A DNA stretch of 64,000 bases from Molanna angustata (GCA_963576475.1 OY754964.1:1500001-1564000); one strand, 5' to 3'; positions 22,352 to 32,724 are shown, numbered from the stretch's first letter. The notes: generated by a model from the letters alone, not told the origin. Numbers and translations are program-made.

Positions 22352-22367
22352 TATAGACAAAAATACT
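22352..22367. repeat. Target-site duplication, right
   Basis: Exact copy of 21885-21900, immediately after the (AAGT)n tail. Confidence 0.85.
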
Positions 22368-22439
22368 TAACACAGCATAGTTAGTCCGGACAATATTTAT
22401 TTATATTATGCACAAAAAACAAATAAATAAATACATGTA

Positions 22440-22585
22440 TTGAAAGAAGATAATTTATGAGCCTAAACGATGGGGAGGATGTATGAGACAATAAATAAAT
22501 ATAACGGAAGTCATGATTATTTACAAAAATAGTGGTGTATGACGCTCGGATCTCTTTGCCTGCCTCATAAAGAATGCGGCGTAAA
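22440..22585 (+). pseudogene. RTE-like LINE family W, 3' end
   Basis: GATGGGGAGGATGTATGAGA then GTGTATGACGCTCGGATCTC and TTTGCCTGCCTCATAAAGAA correspond to the ORF end and 3' motif seen at 4385 and 34165. Diverged. Confidence 0.45.
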
Positions 22586-23150
22586 TAAAGTTATTTTAAT
22601 TTTACATCGCATATGGACTTGTTGGTTTATGGGTAACTATATCAATCGCGTGATTTGCATTAAACACTTCAATTGTATTATTTATAGACACTAATTATTG
22701 TTAATGTTCATTGAACTTATAAAATATCACGTTCAATTAATTATATTTTACATAAATAGAATCACAATATAACAACAGACATTAGGTCAACTACGACGAA
22801 GGAAAAAAAAACATTATTAGGTCAATCTAAATGGAAAATGGATTGAGTGTCACCAACGCTACTTTATGAACTTAGAAATTTTACACTTTTCGACCTTGAA
22901 ATGGCAAAGTTGTCTTAGCGAAAATGATTGAAATTGAAAAAAAAATTGAATCATTCGATTAAATAAATATTCTTGAATTTTAATGATAACACAATTATTG
23001 TGTTAATAGAGTTGAAATATACCAAAAAAAATTTTACAAAATTCTATTAAATTTTTCTTGAACTTTGCATTTTTATGACATTCATCCTTAAAATGATGTT
23101 TATACAGATTTTGAGTCATATTTAAATTTTCAAAAACAATATATAAAAAA
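22586..23150. other. AT-rich spacer
   Basis: Nothing recognised. Confidence 0.45.
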
Positions 23151-23443
23151 GCTGTGAGGTTAGCTGTGTGGCTCCGGCTTAGAATAGTGCTTCCACTCTT
23201 TTCTATTATTGTTTTCGAGTGTCCCGTAAGAGCCGGGTAATCGAAAATACAACAGGCAACAATAACATCTTACATAGTTCAGCAATGAGGTTCACCCCCC
23301 ATTCTGAATATAGTGCCTTTTTAGGTGAGACGAGACTGGTGTGTGGGTATACACAGATATGTTGTGCTCCCTTTTATAAGGCAATGCACACCCGCACACC
23401 TTTCGCTGGTTACCCCACATTGTGGGATATGCCGTGATGGTAT
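23151..23443 (+). repeat. Interspersed repeat D2, full-length
   Basis: Very similar to 42576-42857 across the unit: GTGCTTCCACTCTTTTCTAT, GTCCCGTAAGAGCCGGGTAA, GAGACGAGACTGGTGTGTGG and CACATTGTGGGATATGCCGT. The high identity suggests these two are the youngest copies. Confidence 0.85.
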
Positions 23444-23479
23444 GAATGAATGAATATATAAAAAAGTATATGAAACAAA

Positions 23480-23560
23480 ACAATGGTTAGTTGAAAGAAA
23501 TTGTCATATGGCAATAAACTCGCCACTTATGCTGGGCGCAAGGAAATGTATATTTATTAA
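23480..23560 (+). repeat. LINE 3'-end repeat D4, short copy
   Basis: GGTTAGTTGAAAGAAATTGT, CATATGGCAATAAACTCGCC matches the D4 hairpin and following block in sense orientation. Confidence 0.5.
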
Positions 23561-24030
23561 TATTTTTATATTAATTTGAATGGTTAAAAAAATAATGAAT
23601 AGTATGTTCACCATCGTATAAATTGAAACTTAATACCCGATACATAATGTGACATATAAATAGCGAAACAATTGATCATAAAATAAGACATTAGTTACCC
23701 ATCATTGAAAATTACTACAAGACCACACACATTAAATAAATTGATATATAAATATACATAAGTATATAATACATTACAGAGCATAATATGCAATTAACAA
23801 TAGACATATTTATTTAAGTAGAAATGTATCGTAAAATTGTATATAATTAATTTAAGTAGGTAAACAAAAACATCCATAATTTGAAACAACGGTTGAAGAA
23901 AAATGCAATTGATGCTTCTCTGGGCTGAAAAATTTGCAAATTAAAATTGCCAAGCAACACAGGACACGCCACAACATGAATTTTCCTAATCAACATAAGT
24001 TCATTACTTGGCAATTAATAAATAGTATAT

Positions 24031-24282
24031 GGCCGGCCTTTCGTGGTTCATTCGGTTAGATATCTGTCACCTGAGCCAGATATTCCAGGTTCAATTCCCG
24101 GTGGAGACACAGTTTTTGATTGTCAAATATTCTAAGGTAGTGGCGTTTACATTGTGGAAATTCATTTAAAAATTCATTCAAAAGTTTTTGATTGTGTTTA
24201 CAATTTGGATCTGGGAGACAATAAATATCATCAGTATACAGAATGTGGCGACTTGTTATGGGGTGCGTGTTAAATAAATTTC
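24031..24282 (+). repeat. SINE-A (tRNA-derived), full length
   Basis: Head CTTTCGTGGTTCATTCGGTT (A-box-like) and CCAGGTTCAATTCCCGGTGG (B box) resemble a tRNA gene. The body begins ACACAGTTTTTGATTG and the 3' part is GAGACAATAAATATCATCAG, AATGTGGCGACTTG and GGGTGCGTGTTAAATAAAT. The internal duplication AAATTCATT(TA)AAAAATTC lies at about 24160-24190. No true tRNA acceptor stem. Confidence 0.8.
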
Positions 24283-24934
24283 TGACTTCATGTTCCTTAT
24301 GCTATGTTTTTTTTTTCAAAAAATACAAATGTTTGATAGAATACACATAATTAGCGTAGGTTCTATGCTTTGTACAATTTGCATTCATGATATTCAATTC
24401 AAACGATTTCCCTTGAACTGTGGTAGACGATAACTTTCTGACTCAAGGCAAAACGTTAACATAATTTTTATGCAACTAGGCTTCGTATTGTACCTACTCA
24501 TATTATTGTCTTCGCATGAAGAATTCCAGTTCAATGACAACAACACAAGCATTTTCATGAATTAATGAACTGAAAACGTAAGAGTAGATGTTATAAACAA
24601 TTGACAATAAGTTTTAGTGTATAAAACCTATTATTGTCTTTATATGTGGTGGAATCAAGAAATAGTTGAGAGTTACGGCTTTTAAATTAATAAGCATATT
24701 TTTACAACAATTTCACAATGAGTATCATGTAGAGAGTTAATAATAAATAAATAAAATAAATAGAAATATGTAAGGTTGATATTGAAATAGTGTTAAGTGA
24801 AAAATAACATATATAGTTTTTGAATCTGGCCCTTTTCTCCATAGATCTGCCCACCACTGATTTAAAATATAACATTGCTTTGGTACGTTGAAAGAGAGAT
24901 TACCTAGTGACAAAAATCTCTTTACGATTTTTTT

Positions 24935-24990
24935 TATAAATACATATAAATGTTGTTTAACAAGGACATATTCATTTAAAAAAAAATGAA
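24935..24990 (+). repeat. SINE-B, 3' terminus only
   Basis: TGTTGTTTAACAAGGACATA then TTCATTTAAAAAAAAATGAA matches the tail of the 12765 copy. Confidence 0.6.
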
Positions 24991-25074
24991 CAGTGACATT
25001 TTGTAATGACACCAATAACTAACGTCATAATAATCGCTCATTTTTCTGTGCAAAAATGTAGATCAAAAATGCAA

Positions 25075-25845
25075 GAACAGTGATCCGGCGTTAACAGAGA
25101 AAACTCATTAGTAGAGTATGAAAATGTAGGTGATACGGCGTTATCAAAGAACACTCATCGAAAAAATGTATGAAAATGTAGGAAAAGTGATCCGGCGTTA
25201 TCACAGAACACTCATCAATAGGTGTATGAACAGTGATCCGACGTTATCGGAGAACACTCATCGAAACATGAATGAAAAAATAGGATTAGTGATCCGGTGT
25301 TATCAGAGTACACTCATCAATAGGTGTATGAACAGTGATCCGACGTTATCGGAGAACACTCACCGACACATGTATGAAAATGTAGGATTAGTGATCCGGT
25401 GTTATCAGAGAACACTCATCAATAGGTGTATGAACAGTGATCCGACGTTATCGGAGAACACTCACCGACACATGTATGAAAATGTAGGATTAGTGATCCG
25501 GTGTTATCAGAGAACACTCATCAATAGGTGTATGAACAGTGATCCGACGTTATCGGAGAACACTCACCGACACATGTATGAAAATGTAGGATTAGTGATC
25601 CGGTCTTATCAGAGAACACTCATCAATAGGTGTATGAACAGTGATCCGACGTTATCGGAGTATACTCACCGACACATGTATGAAAATGTAGGATTAGTGA
25701 TCCGGTGTTATCAGAGAACACTCATCAATAGGTGTATGAACAGTGATCCGACGTTATCGGAGAACACTCATCGAAAATGTAGGAAAAGTGATTCGGCGTT
25801 AACAGAAAACACTCGTCGATACACGTATGAAAAAAATATATTTAC
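25075..25845 (+). repeat. 102-bp dimeric tandem repeat with 242-codon open frame
   Basis: Two sub-units alternate. One is ~46 bp (TGATCCGGTGTTATCAGAGA ... AGGTGTATGAACAG) and one ~56 bp (TGATCCGACGTTATCGGAGA ... AAAATGTAGGATTAG); together they make 102 bp, i.e. 34 codons. The central 4-5 dimers are almost identical; outer units are more diverged. Because 102 is divisible by 3 a plus frame from 25130 to 25858 stays open with the repeated peptide INRCMNSDPTLSENTHRHMY. No upstream coding context or family match supports a real protein. Confidence 0.95.
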
Positions 25846-25859
25846 ATATACATACTAAC

Positions 25860-26313
25860 ACGCATTTTCTGTACTGCATTGGATGAAGTGTCTAGAACAA
25901 GTAGACTTAAAATTATTGCAAAAGCAGAGACTTCGTCGACGATTCAACTATATAGGCTATAAAATATCAAAAAACATATCATTGTTATAATAGTTTTAAT
26001 TAAATTTAATATTTAACTATCTCGAGATACATAAATATAAAATTTTATATTTTAGAATAAATGACGATATTTTAAAGCAGAGAATAGTTATTTAGAGTTC
26101 ATTTGTTGATATATGACATGGACATTGTTGAGTTTGGTAACTTTAGTGACATTATAACAAAAGTAAAAGTATGTATGTACCTATTCGCAAACGCCACTAC
26201 TACAAAACTATAACTATTGCAAAAACGGGTCGCTAACTTACTGATAACTACAACATATATTAAGTTTAGTTTGTCTATCGACAATTCTTGATGAATATAT
26301 ATTATAAATATAA
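25860..26313. other. AT-rich spacer
   Basis: Nothing recognised; no signal of a gene feeding into or out of the 102-bp repeat. Confidence 0.45.
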
Positions 26314-26428
26314 ATAAAAATAGTTGGTTTTCATTCTATTTAATAAAATTAATTATTCTGACGATGTGCCTTGCACGAAACGCGTCGATAATCAATTGAA
26401 TTTAACAGAACGAAAATCAAGTATTTTT
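26314..26428. repeat. Fold-back element, ~35-bp arms, CGAAACGCGTCG core
   Basis: AAAATAGTTGGTTTTCATTC pairs with GAACGAAAATCAAGTATTTT. The centre carries GCACGAAACGCGTCGATAAT, the same core as in the 17982-18192 fold-back. Confidence 0.7.
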
Positions 26429-26639
26429 AATGTTGCATTTCTAATATATCAAAACAATATATTTATTTTTTTAATCCACAAGCAAACACTGTGTGAATAA
26501 AGTAAGACTTAAGTATAAATAATAATACAGGACTACATACTCTTTTCTAACTTTGGGGGTCCCAATATGTTACAAATTACAAATTTGAGAGCTTTGGGGG
26601 TATATAGTACAAATTCTTCAATCACATGGGTGTGGAGAA

Positions 26640-26795
26640 TTTGTGATAGGACGAGATATGACAGGATAAGAAATGAGGATTATAAGGAAAGAATATAAAA
26701 TAAAGATGTGATTAATATAATGAAAGTTAAAACGCTGAGATGGTTTTGCCACTTGAGACGAATGAACAAAGAATGATTTATTTATTATATACGGT
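26640..26795 (+). pseudogene. RTE-like LINE family W fragment
   Basis: Plus frame reads RICDRTRYDRIRNEDYKERI, a stop, then KDVINIMKVKTLRWFCHLRR and MNKE. The order RIC..T..DRIRNED....V...MKVKTLRW.GHL.RM is the family W/RTE-like linker. Confidence 0.6.
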
Positions 26796-27367
26796 GCACT
26801 TACTTATTTTGTAGATTTTAGTTTCAGGAACAACGTTAATTACAGAACACGAAAATAAGTTCAAATGACCTTCATTCAAAAATTTTACAACGTTCCTATT
26901 TTAGCTCAAAAATTTACTGAATTGGACAGTTTGTAGTAATAAAGGTTGTTGACTATATATCAACATGATCTAAGGTTAATTTATAAAAAAAAATGAATTT
27001 TATGTTCCGAAGATGTGGTTTAAGTATTATCTCTATACTGAGTTGAAGTTATTGACTTTAGATTGACGAAGTTCATCTATTCAACGTCACGTAAATTTGA
27101 TTTAATGTTTTCAAGACCCACTGTAAGTTTATTGTACCAAGACCACCGTCCTCTTTGAGACAAGACGAAAATAGACGTGGCACCTAATCTGAAGAAGACA
27201 GTGAAATCAGAAACAAATAATGCGGAATTTATTCATTTTATACTTTAAGGGCCATATAAACCTAAACACATTAATTTCAAATCAAATTCCTCAAATATGT
27301 TAAACAGCGTGTTTCTAGAAAAAATAGGAGAAGTCTTTTCAACATTTAACAAGAAGAAAAAGAATTA

Positions 27368-27550
27368 GACTCCAGGACCCGCCGCTTCAGGCCCTTCAGT
27401 ACCTCCCGTCCCTTTAATCCCTCATTACGTCCCTTCCCATCAGGCCCTTCAGTACCTACCGTCCCTTCAGGCAGTTTTATACCTCCCGTCCCTTCAGGCC
27501 CTTTAGTGCCTCCCTTCCCTTCATTACATCCCGTCCCATCAGTCGGTTAA
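27368..27550. repeat. Degenerate CCTTCAGGCCCTTCAGTACC repeat
   Basis: Words CCTTCAGG, CCTCCCGTCCCTTCA and TCAGTACCT recur irregularly every 20-60 bp; pyrimidine-rich and distinctly less AT-rich than its surroundings. Confidence 0.7.
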
Positions 27551-27920
27551 GAAAAGTTTAAATCCAGAAACCATCCTGGAAGAACCGCGAAGAGATGAAA
27601 GAACCTTCTTTTCCCAGGATGCTCTACTTAATAGGTAAAATGACTAAATACACGAAGAAGAAGAAAAAAGTTTAAACCCAGATACCTGCGAAGAGATGGA
27701 AGGACAGTTGGACCTTCTTCTCCCAGGATTCTCCAACTTCATAGGTAAAATGACCAAAAATACACGATGAAGAAGAAGAAGAAGAAATAAGTTTAAATCC
27801 AGATACCTGCGAAGAGATGGAAGGAAAATTGGACATTCTTCTCCCAGGTTAGTCCACCTTCAAAGGTAAAATGACCAAATAGACGATGAAGAAGAAGACG
27901 ATGAAGAAGATGAATGTTTG
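27551..27920 (+). repeat. ~115-120-bp tandem repeat with GAA runs, 3 copies
   Basis: Copies start AAGTTTAAATCCAGAAACC (27553), AAGTTTAAACCCAGATACC (27668) and AAGTTTAAATCCAGATACC (27788). Each contains GAAGAGATG, TTCTTCTCCCAGG and GGTAAAATGACCAAA and ends in (GAAGAA)n. GAA-rich ends suggest a reiterated LINE 3' end, but no protein similarity is visible. Confidence 0.85.
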
Positions 27921-28225
27921 TCACACAATTTTAAAATAATTAGTAAAAATATCCTCTTTTACAGCATTTTTGTTAAATTACTCCACAACCATGTGTCGTA
28001 GAGAAATAAATCTTTTATACGCTTAAAGAGTGCATAAAATCAAAGTGAATGACCGATAAAGTTTTTTCATTTCAATTAAGGTTTGTTCTTAAAATGCAAA
28101 AAATCAACAAATTTGGGGTTTCCGATAGTTTAAATCACGTATAAACCTTTTTTAACGCACGCGATATTTACCCTTACTAACGCGTAACTTCATAGTGCAT
28201 TGGGCGGTTTTAATATATCATGTTT

Positions 28226-29334
28226 TCACTCACTAAGTTTAGCGTTATATGTCCTCTTAAGACATTTTATTTGAATTTATTCAGCGCATTTATTGAGTAG
28301 GTATCTACCCCGTTATTTAACAGTACTTTCCACAACTACTAATAGTGGACAAGTATCATGCTTGGAATGGTGTGGAATAGGTAAACTACAGCCACAAAGA
28401 AATTAATAAATCTGATAAAGTTTCAGTTCTTATGATTTATATTTTTTAATGTACATGAGCTAATAGTAATATAATGTAAACTTTGCTGGCAAATTTTTTG
28501 ATTATATGTGCATTGTCATAAATGAACAAATGAACATACACAGATCACCGCTCATAGATATTATTCCATAAACAAAAATATACCATATTAAGTTATTTGA
28601 TTTGATTCTGCCGCAAACTTTTTTAATTGTTTCAGATACACCCATCATACTACTCCACCAAGAATACCTACATATCAACAATAGCTTAAGAAATAATCCG
28701 TAATATTGTAAACACTTAATGCATTTCACTGCCCATTAGAACACAATATCATGTACCGTTACACCGAAAAACCAGCCATTACCATAAATCAATTCATTAT
28801 ATTCAATTTCACTAATTATTTAAATAGGGATTGGTCAAAAAATAAATAGTCTCAACCAACCAGAGTAAAGTAAATTTATTTCTTTTTTGCATTGTATAAT
28901 ATCAATAGTTTTAAATGACCAATCACAAGAACCTGTAAGCTCCTCCTACATAATTAATCTATAAATATAAGTAAAATTTGTCAAAATAGTCATAAGCTAG
29001 TTAATGCCCTAACAAGGCGAAATAGGCCTATCGCGCTCAATTAAATTAATGTAGAATCAAAAAGTCTTTACTTTTTATTATAGATATAACATATGTGTAT
29101 AAGATTTTTGTTTTATATTGCTGTATTTTTACCGAAATATATAAAATAAAATACATAAAATAAAATAAAATAAGTTAATAATATAAGTTTTACGAGACTG
29201 TTCAATATCCCAAATTATAATAACATTTTTCACTCCTCACTGCCTAAAGGGGAAGTTATGAATTCGCAATTTTTAACGTTAGGTATATTTATTTTTGCAG
29301 ATTATCAACAAGTATCATGCAGAGATTCCATTCT
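28226..29334. other. AT-rich spacer
   Basis: No gene recognised. AACCAACCAGAGTAAAG near 28855 resembles the upstream end of family D4 but is short. Confidence 0.4.
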
Positions 29335-29505
29335 AAAAGTTTCATCACAAACCATCACAATGTATTAACTTTCATTCTATTAATCACATCTTTCTTCGTC
29401 TTACATTATTTCATTGTGTCCTTATTTCTTACCTAATACTTCGTTTTAATACAAATTATTCTTGGCGATCTCTTTGCAACTGCATTTATTTTGCTTTCAT
29501 GCTAT
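29335..29505 (-). pseudogene. RTE-like LINE family W fragment
   Basis: Minus strand reads VAKRSPRIICIKTKY, a stop, then RNKD and KKDVINRMKVN, parallel to 26640-26795 and 34165-34640. Confidence 0.45.
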
Positions 29506-29537
29506 CCAAGTAGGAATATAATATTTCAATCCTATAT

Positions 29538-29569
29538 ACTTCAAAACACGAGGTATTCTCTATTTGAAG
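29538..29569 (+). promoter_or_regulatory. Two-tier 3' stem-loop of LINE
   Basis: Outer stem CTTCAAA / TTTGAAG, loop beginning ACACGAGG, inner GAG/CTC pairing. Same architecture and nearly the same sequence as 53451-53483. Confidence 0.5.
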
Positions 29570-29589
29570 CTAAGAAAAAAAATAGTCAT

Positions 29590-29695
29590 TGTAAATAAAA
29601 AAAAATGAATATTTTTTTGTGAAAAGTGCATGATATACATTCCCTAAATTAAGTACCTACAAAAGCTTGTGCTATATTTGAACGAAATTATGTAC
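29590..29695 (-). repeat. SINE-B, 3' half
   Basis: Minus strand contains TTCGTTCAAATATAGCACAA, GCTTTTGTAGGTACTTAA, TTTAGGGAATGTAT, the order of the SINE-B body; the tRNA-like head is missing. Confidence 0.6.
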
Positions 29696-29734
29696 TTACT
29701 ATTTTTTTTTAATAAATAAATAAATATATGTACA

Positions 29735-30021
29735 TACTTTTCTTGTCATGAAGGCAGGACCCGTGAAAGCGGCACATCCCGACTGCTTGTCCCATGAGTC
29801 CGCTACCTCTGGGGGGCGAAGCGCCCGAGGGACTTGGCCCTCTTCTTCAACTTCATCTAACACCTACAGACAATATCCTCTTCCGAGTTGGTCAGACATC
29901 CCCGTCCGACATTGTCCCTAGTCGAGATCTGACACCACACCAAGACACAACACATAGTTACCCATTGAAACACACTTTAAAGCACATGAACTTATTTTAT
30001 TCAACTTTGATGTACTCATAA
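29735..30021 (+). other. GC-enriched island with short open frame
   Basis: A sharply less AT-rich patch (GTCCGCTACCTCTGGGGGGC, GCGCCCGAGGGACTTGGCCC) with a 75-codon frame (MSPLPLGGEAPEGLGPLLQL, then HLTPTDNILFRVGQ). A similar composition and the wording of its end (ACCTGACCCCACA) recur at 58320-58460. It looks like a fragment of a retrotransposon 5' region, unproven. Confidence 0.35.
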
Positions 30022-30355
30022 TTGAAACAAAATTATTTGTATTAAAAAATTCCAATTTCATATATCCGACTAAACATAATAAAAAAAGTATGAATAATAT
30101 TATTCATTTCACAGCACTGATTTCACATTTCTTTAGTCGCAAAAAGTAAATACTCCTTTTTTAATTTTGTGTGTGATAGCAATACTTATTTATGTTTGTC
30201 AAAAAATAAATCAAGTATACTACATCGCAAGTGTGATTCGGAAATGGAATATAAATGGTGAAAGACGAATATCTAAATGACAAGGAAATGAAATTATATA
30301 AATGATTATGCAAAAACCAGCAAAAGGTTATGGTATGACGGAAGGCAAAAACCAT

Positions 30356-31675
30356 AGAGATCGCCATAGAGACAGTTATATGGACCAGGTGATCAGTGAT
30401 GTGCGCTGTAGCAGCTACCAAGAGATGAAGAGGCTGGCGGACAACAGAGATATGTGGAGAGATGGAGTGTGCGGTGCAAACCAATCCTAGGATTGTAACC
30501 ATGAAGAATACACTATATATAGAGGTCGCCCTAGAGACAGTTATATGGACCAGGTGATCAGTGATGTGCGCTGTAGCAGCTACCAAGAGATGAAGAGGCT
30601 GGCGGACAACAGAGATATGTGGAGAGATGGAGTGTGCGGTGCAAACCAATCCTAGGATTGTAACCATGAAGAATACACTATATATAGAGGTCGCCCTAGA
30701 GACAGTTATATGGACCAGGTGATCAGTGATGTGCGCTGTAGCAGCTACCAAGAGATGAAGAGGCTGGCGGACAACAGAGATATGTGGAGAGATGGAGTGT
30801 GCGGTGCAAACCAATCCTAGGATTGTAACCATGAAGAATACACTATATATAGAGGTCGCCCTAGAGACAGTTATATGGACCAGGTGATCAGTGATGTGCG
30901 CTGTAGCAGCTACCAAGAGATGAAGAGGCTGGCGGACAACAGAGATATGTGGAGAGATGGAGTGTGCGGTGCAAACCAATCCTAGGATTGTAACCATGAA
31001 GAATACACTATATATAGAGGTCGCCCTAGAGACAGTTATATGGACCAGGTGATCAGTGATGTGCGCTGTAGTAGCTACCAAGAGATGAAGAGGCTGGCGG
31101 ACAACAGAGATATGTGGAGAGATGGAGTGTGCGGTGCAAACCAATCCTAGGATTGTAACCATGAAGAATACACTATATATAGAGGTCGCCCTAGAGACAG
31201 TTATATGGACCAGGTGATCAGTGATGTGCGCTGTAGCAGCTACCAAGAGATGAAGAGGCTGGCGGACAACAGAGATATGTGGAGAGATGGAGTGTGCGGT
31301 GCAAACCAATCCTAGGATTGTAACCATGAAGAATACACTATATATAGAGGTCGCCCTAGAGACAGTTATATGGACCAGGTGATCAGTGATGTGCGCTGTA
31401 GCAGCTACCAAGAGATGAAGAGGCTGGCGGACAACAGAGATATGTGGAGAGATGGAGTGTGCGGTGCAAACCAATCCTAGGATTGTAACCATGAAGAATA
31501 CACTATATATAGAGGTCGCCCTAGAGACAGTTATATGGACCAGGTGATCAGTGATGTGCGCTGTAGCAGCTACCAAGAGATGAAGAGGCTGGCGGACAAC
31601 AGAGATATGTGAATATATGGAGTGTGCGGTGCAAACCAATCTTAGGATTGGAACCCATAAGAATAAATTTAAAAT
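30356..31675 (+). repeat. 165-bp tandem array, 8 copies, from a LINE 3' coding end
   Basis: Units start AGAGGTCGCCCTAGAGACAG at 30521, 30686, 30851, 31016, 31181, 31346 and 31511, with a variant first unit at 30356. Each plus-strand unit translates RGRPRDSYMDQVISDVRCSS, then YQEMKRLADNRDMWRDGVCG, ANQS and stop. That is the C-terminal 'RGRPRxSYxDQV ... SYQExKxLAxxRxxWR' end of an RTE/R-type LINE ORF2. Units are nearly identical, differing at a handful of positions. The minus strand stays open for 492 codons only because 165 is divisible by 3. Confidence 0.95.
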
Positions 31676-31699
31676 ATAAAATAAAAATCTAAGGAATAA

Positions 31700-31830
31700 A
31701 TAAGATAATAAATCGATAAGAAATGAATGTCACTTAAAAAACGGTCATGTAAGAGTAAAAATATAAACACTATGGTGGTTTGGATACATAGAACGAATGA
31801 AAAAAAAATTTGAAATTGAAATAATGTGAC
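31700..31830 (+). pseudogene. RTE-like LINE fragment, decayed
   Basis: GTCATGTAAGAGTAAAAATA, TAAACACTATGGTGGTTTGG and ATACATAGAACGAATGAAAA parallel the 'V...M(R)VKTLRWFGHL.RMN' block at 26640. No open frame remains. Confidence 0.35.
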
Positions 31831-32269
31831 ATTTTTAATCATTCAATAATAAGACGATGTATGAGATGAATGATGCTTTCAAATTCATTGCGTATTGTGT
31901 ATTTTTTCACTTCGTTTTCAAGTATAAATTAGGAATGTACATACAAAACAGACCCTACAAGTGTAATGGGTGTAGTCAGTAGTTAAATTAGGTGTATTCA
32001 ATTATGTAAATGAGAGTGTAGCGTTGACCACAACCCAGCAGTTTTATCAGTTTGTTTTGTAAAGAATTTAAAAAAAAAATTTGATTTGTTTAATCAATAA
32101 GTGTGACAATTTTTTAAAATCTCAATACGAAATTGGAATGTTATAGGAGAACCGGTAACCAATTTTTTTTATAGGTTGCGTTACGAAAAAGTTTCTTCGA
32201 TACTTCATAGATGGTGATGGTGTTTTAGCTTTTTTTAACAAGTGAAAGGATTTTGATGAATAACATATA
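31831..32269. other. AT-rich spacer with short dispersed motif
   Basis: Contains GTAGCGTTGACCACAACCCA near 32017, related to 40798, 58978 and 59520 (minus). Otherwise nothing recognised. Confidence 0.4.
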
Positions 32270-32440
32270 TAGAACTCTCAGAAATAGGATTTATGGGGAA
32301 CTCAATAAAAATGAGTAACTAGTTAACATTGCGCAAGCGCATAAAGTGATCACGTAAACCAGCCGATGAAAGGTCGTAAGGCCTGTAGGTCCCTTGATTT
32401 CCTGATTATCCTATGATATTCCAACTTTTTAAAAACCATA
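32270..32440 (-). repeat. Interspersed repeat D1
   Basis: AACATTGCGCAAGCGCATAA, GATCACGTAAACCAGCCGAT and GCCTGTAGGTCCCTTG match the 3105 copy in the same order. Confidence 0.75.
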
Positions 32441-32583
32441 ATTTTATGATGATGAGAAATAATTTTTTTACATAAATTTCTTCCTATAAATCCAAGACAT
32501 GGTTGAAAAACTACACTATGCCACGTCGTCGGTCGGCGTTCAATTATTTAAATTTTATCATAGGCAGGTACGATTAATATTCT

Positions 32584-32724
32584 GCCCCCCCCTAGACAAA
32601 GTGTCATTTAGATCAAGAAAAGAAACATGAAAAGATAACTCAATGTATGGAACTCACTCACAATGTCACTTCCATACATTGAGTTATCTTTTCTTGAGCC
32701 AAATGACACGTTGTCTAAGGGGGC
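32584..32724. repeat. Fold-back element with C/G-run termini
   Basis: Left arm GCCCCCCCCTAGACAAAGTG ... AGATAACTCAATGTATGGAA; right arm TTCCATACATTGAGTTATCT ... CACGTTGTCTAAGGGGGC. A 12-bp partial duplication (AAAAGAAACATG) makes the left arm longer. Confidence 0.85.

Larger units (their letters stand above)
21640..22400 (-). pseudogene. CR1-group LINE tail split by a later insertion
   Basis: Minus strand corresponds to the 9975-10411 copy: CTGCGAACTTTACTTCAAAC and TGTTTACATGCTCTATAGA (cf. CGCGAACTTTGAATCAAACT, GATTACATGATCTATAGA). The match breaks at 21900 and resumes at 22368 (AACACAGCATAGTTAGTCCG), as expected of an element split by an insertion. Confidence 0.65.
27245..28225. repeat. Interspersed repeat D3, copy 2, with insert
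   Basis: The left part (27245-27345) and right part (27950-28225) align with 5765-6238: AAACCTAAACACATTAATTT, TTAAATTACTCCACAACCAT, AAGTGAATGACCGATAAAGT, CATAGTGCATTGGGCGG. About 550 bp of unrelated repeats (27368-27920) interrupt it. Confidence 0.6.

Noticed and set aside
24040..24110. Possible tRNA gene
   Set aside because: Same reasoning: recurs with a SINE-A body and lacks a closed acceptor stem.
30161..31639. 492-codon minus-strand open frame
   Set aside because: It is the antisense of a 165-bp array whose plus strand encodes a LINE C-terminus; the period is divisible by 3, so openness is automatic.
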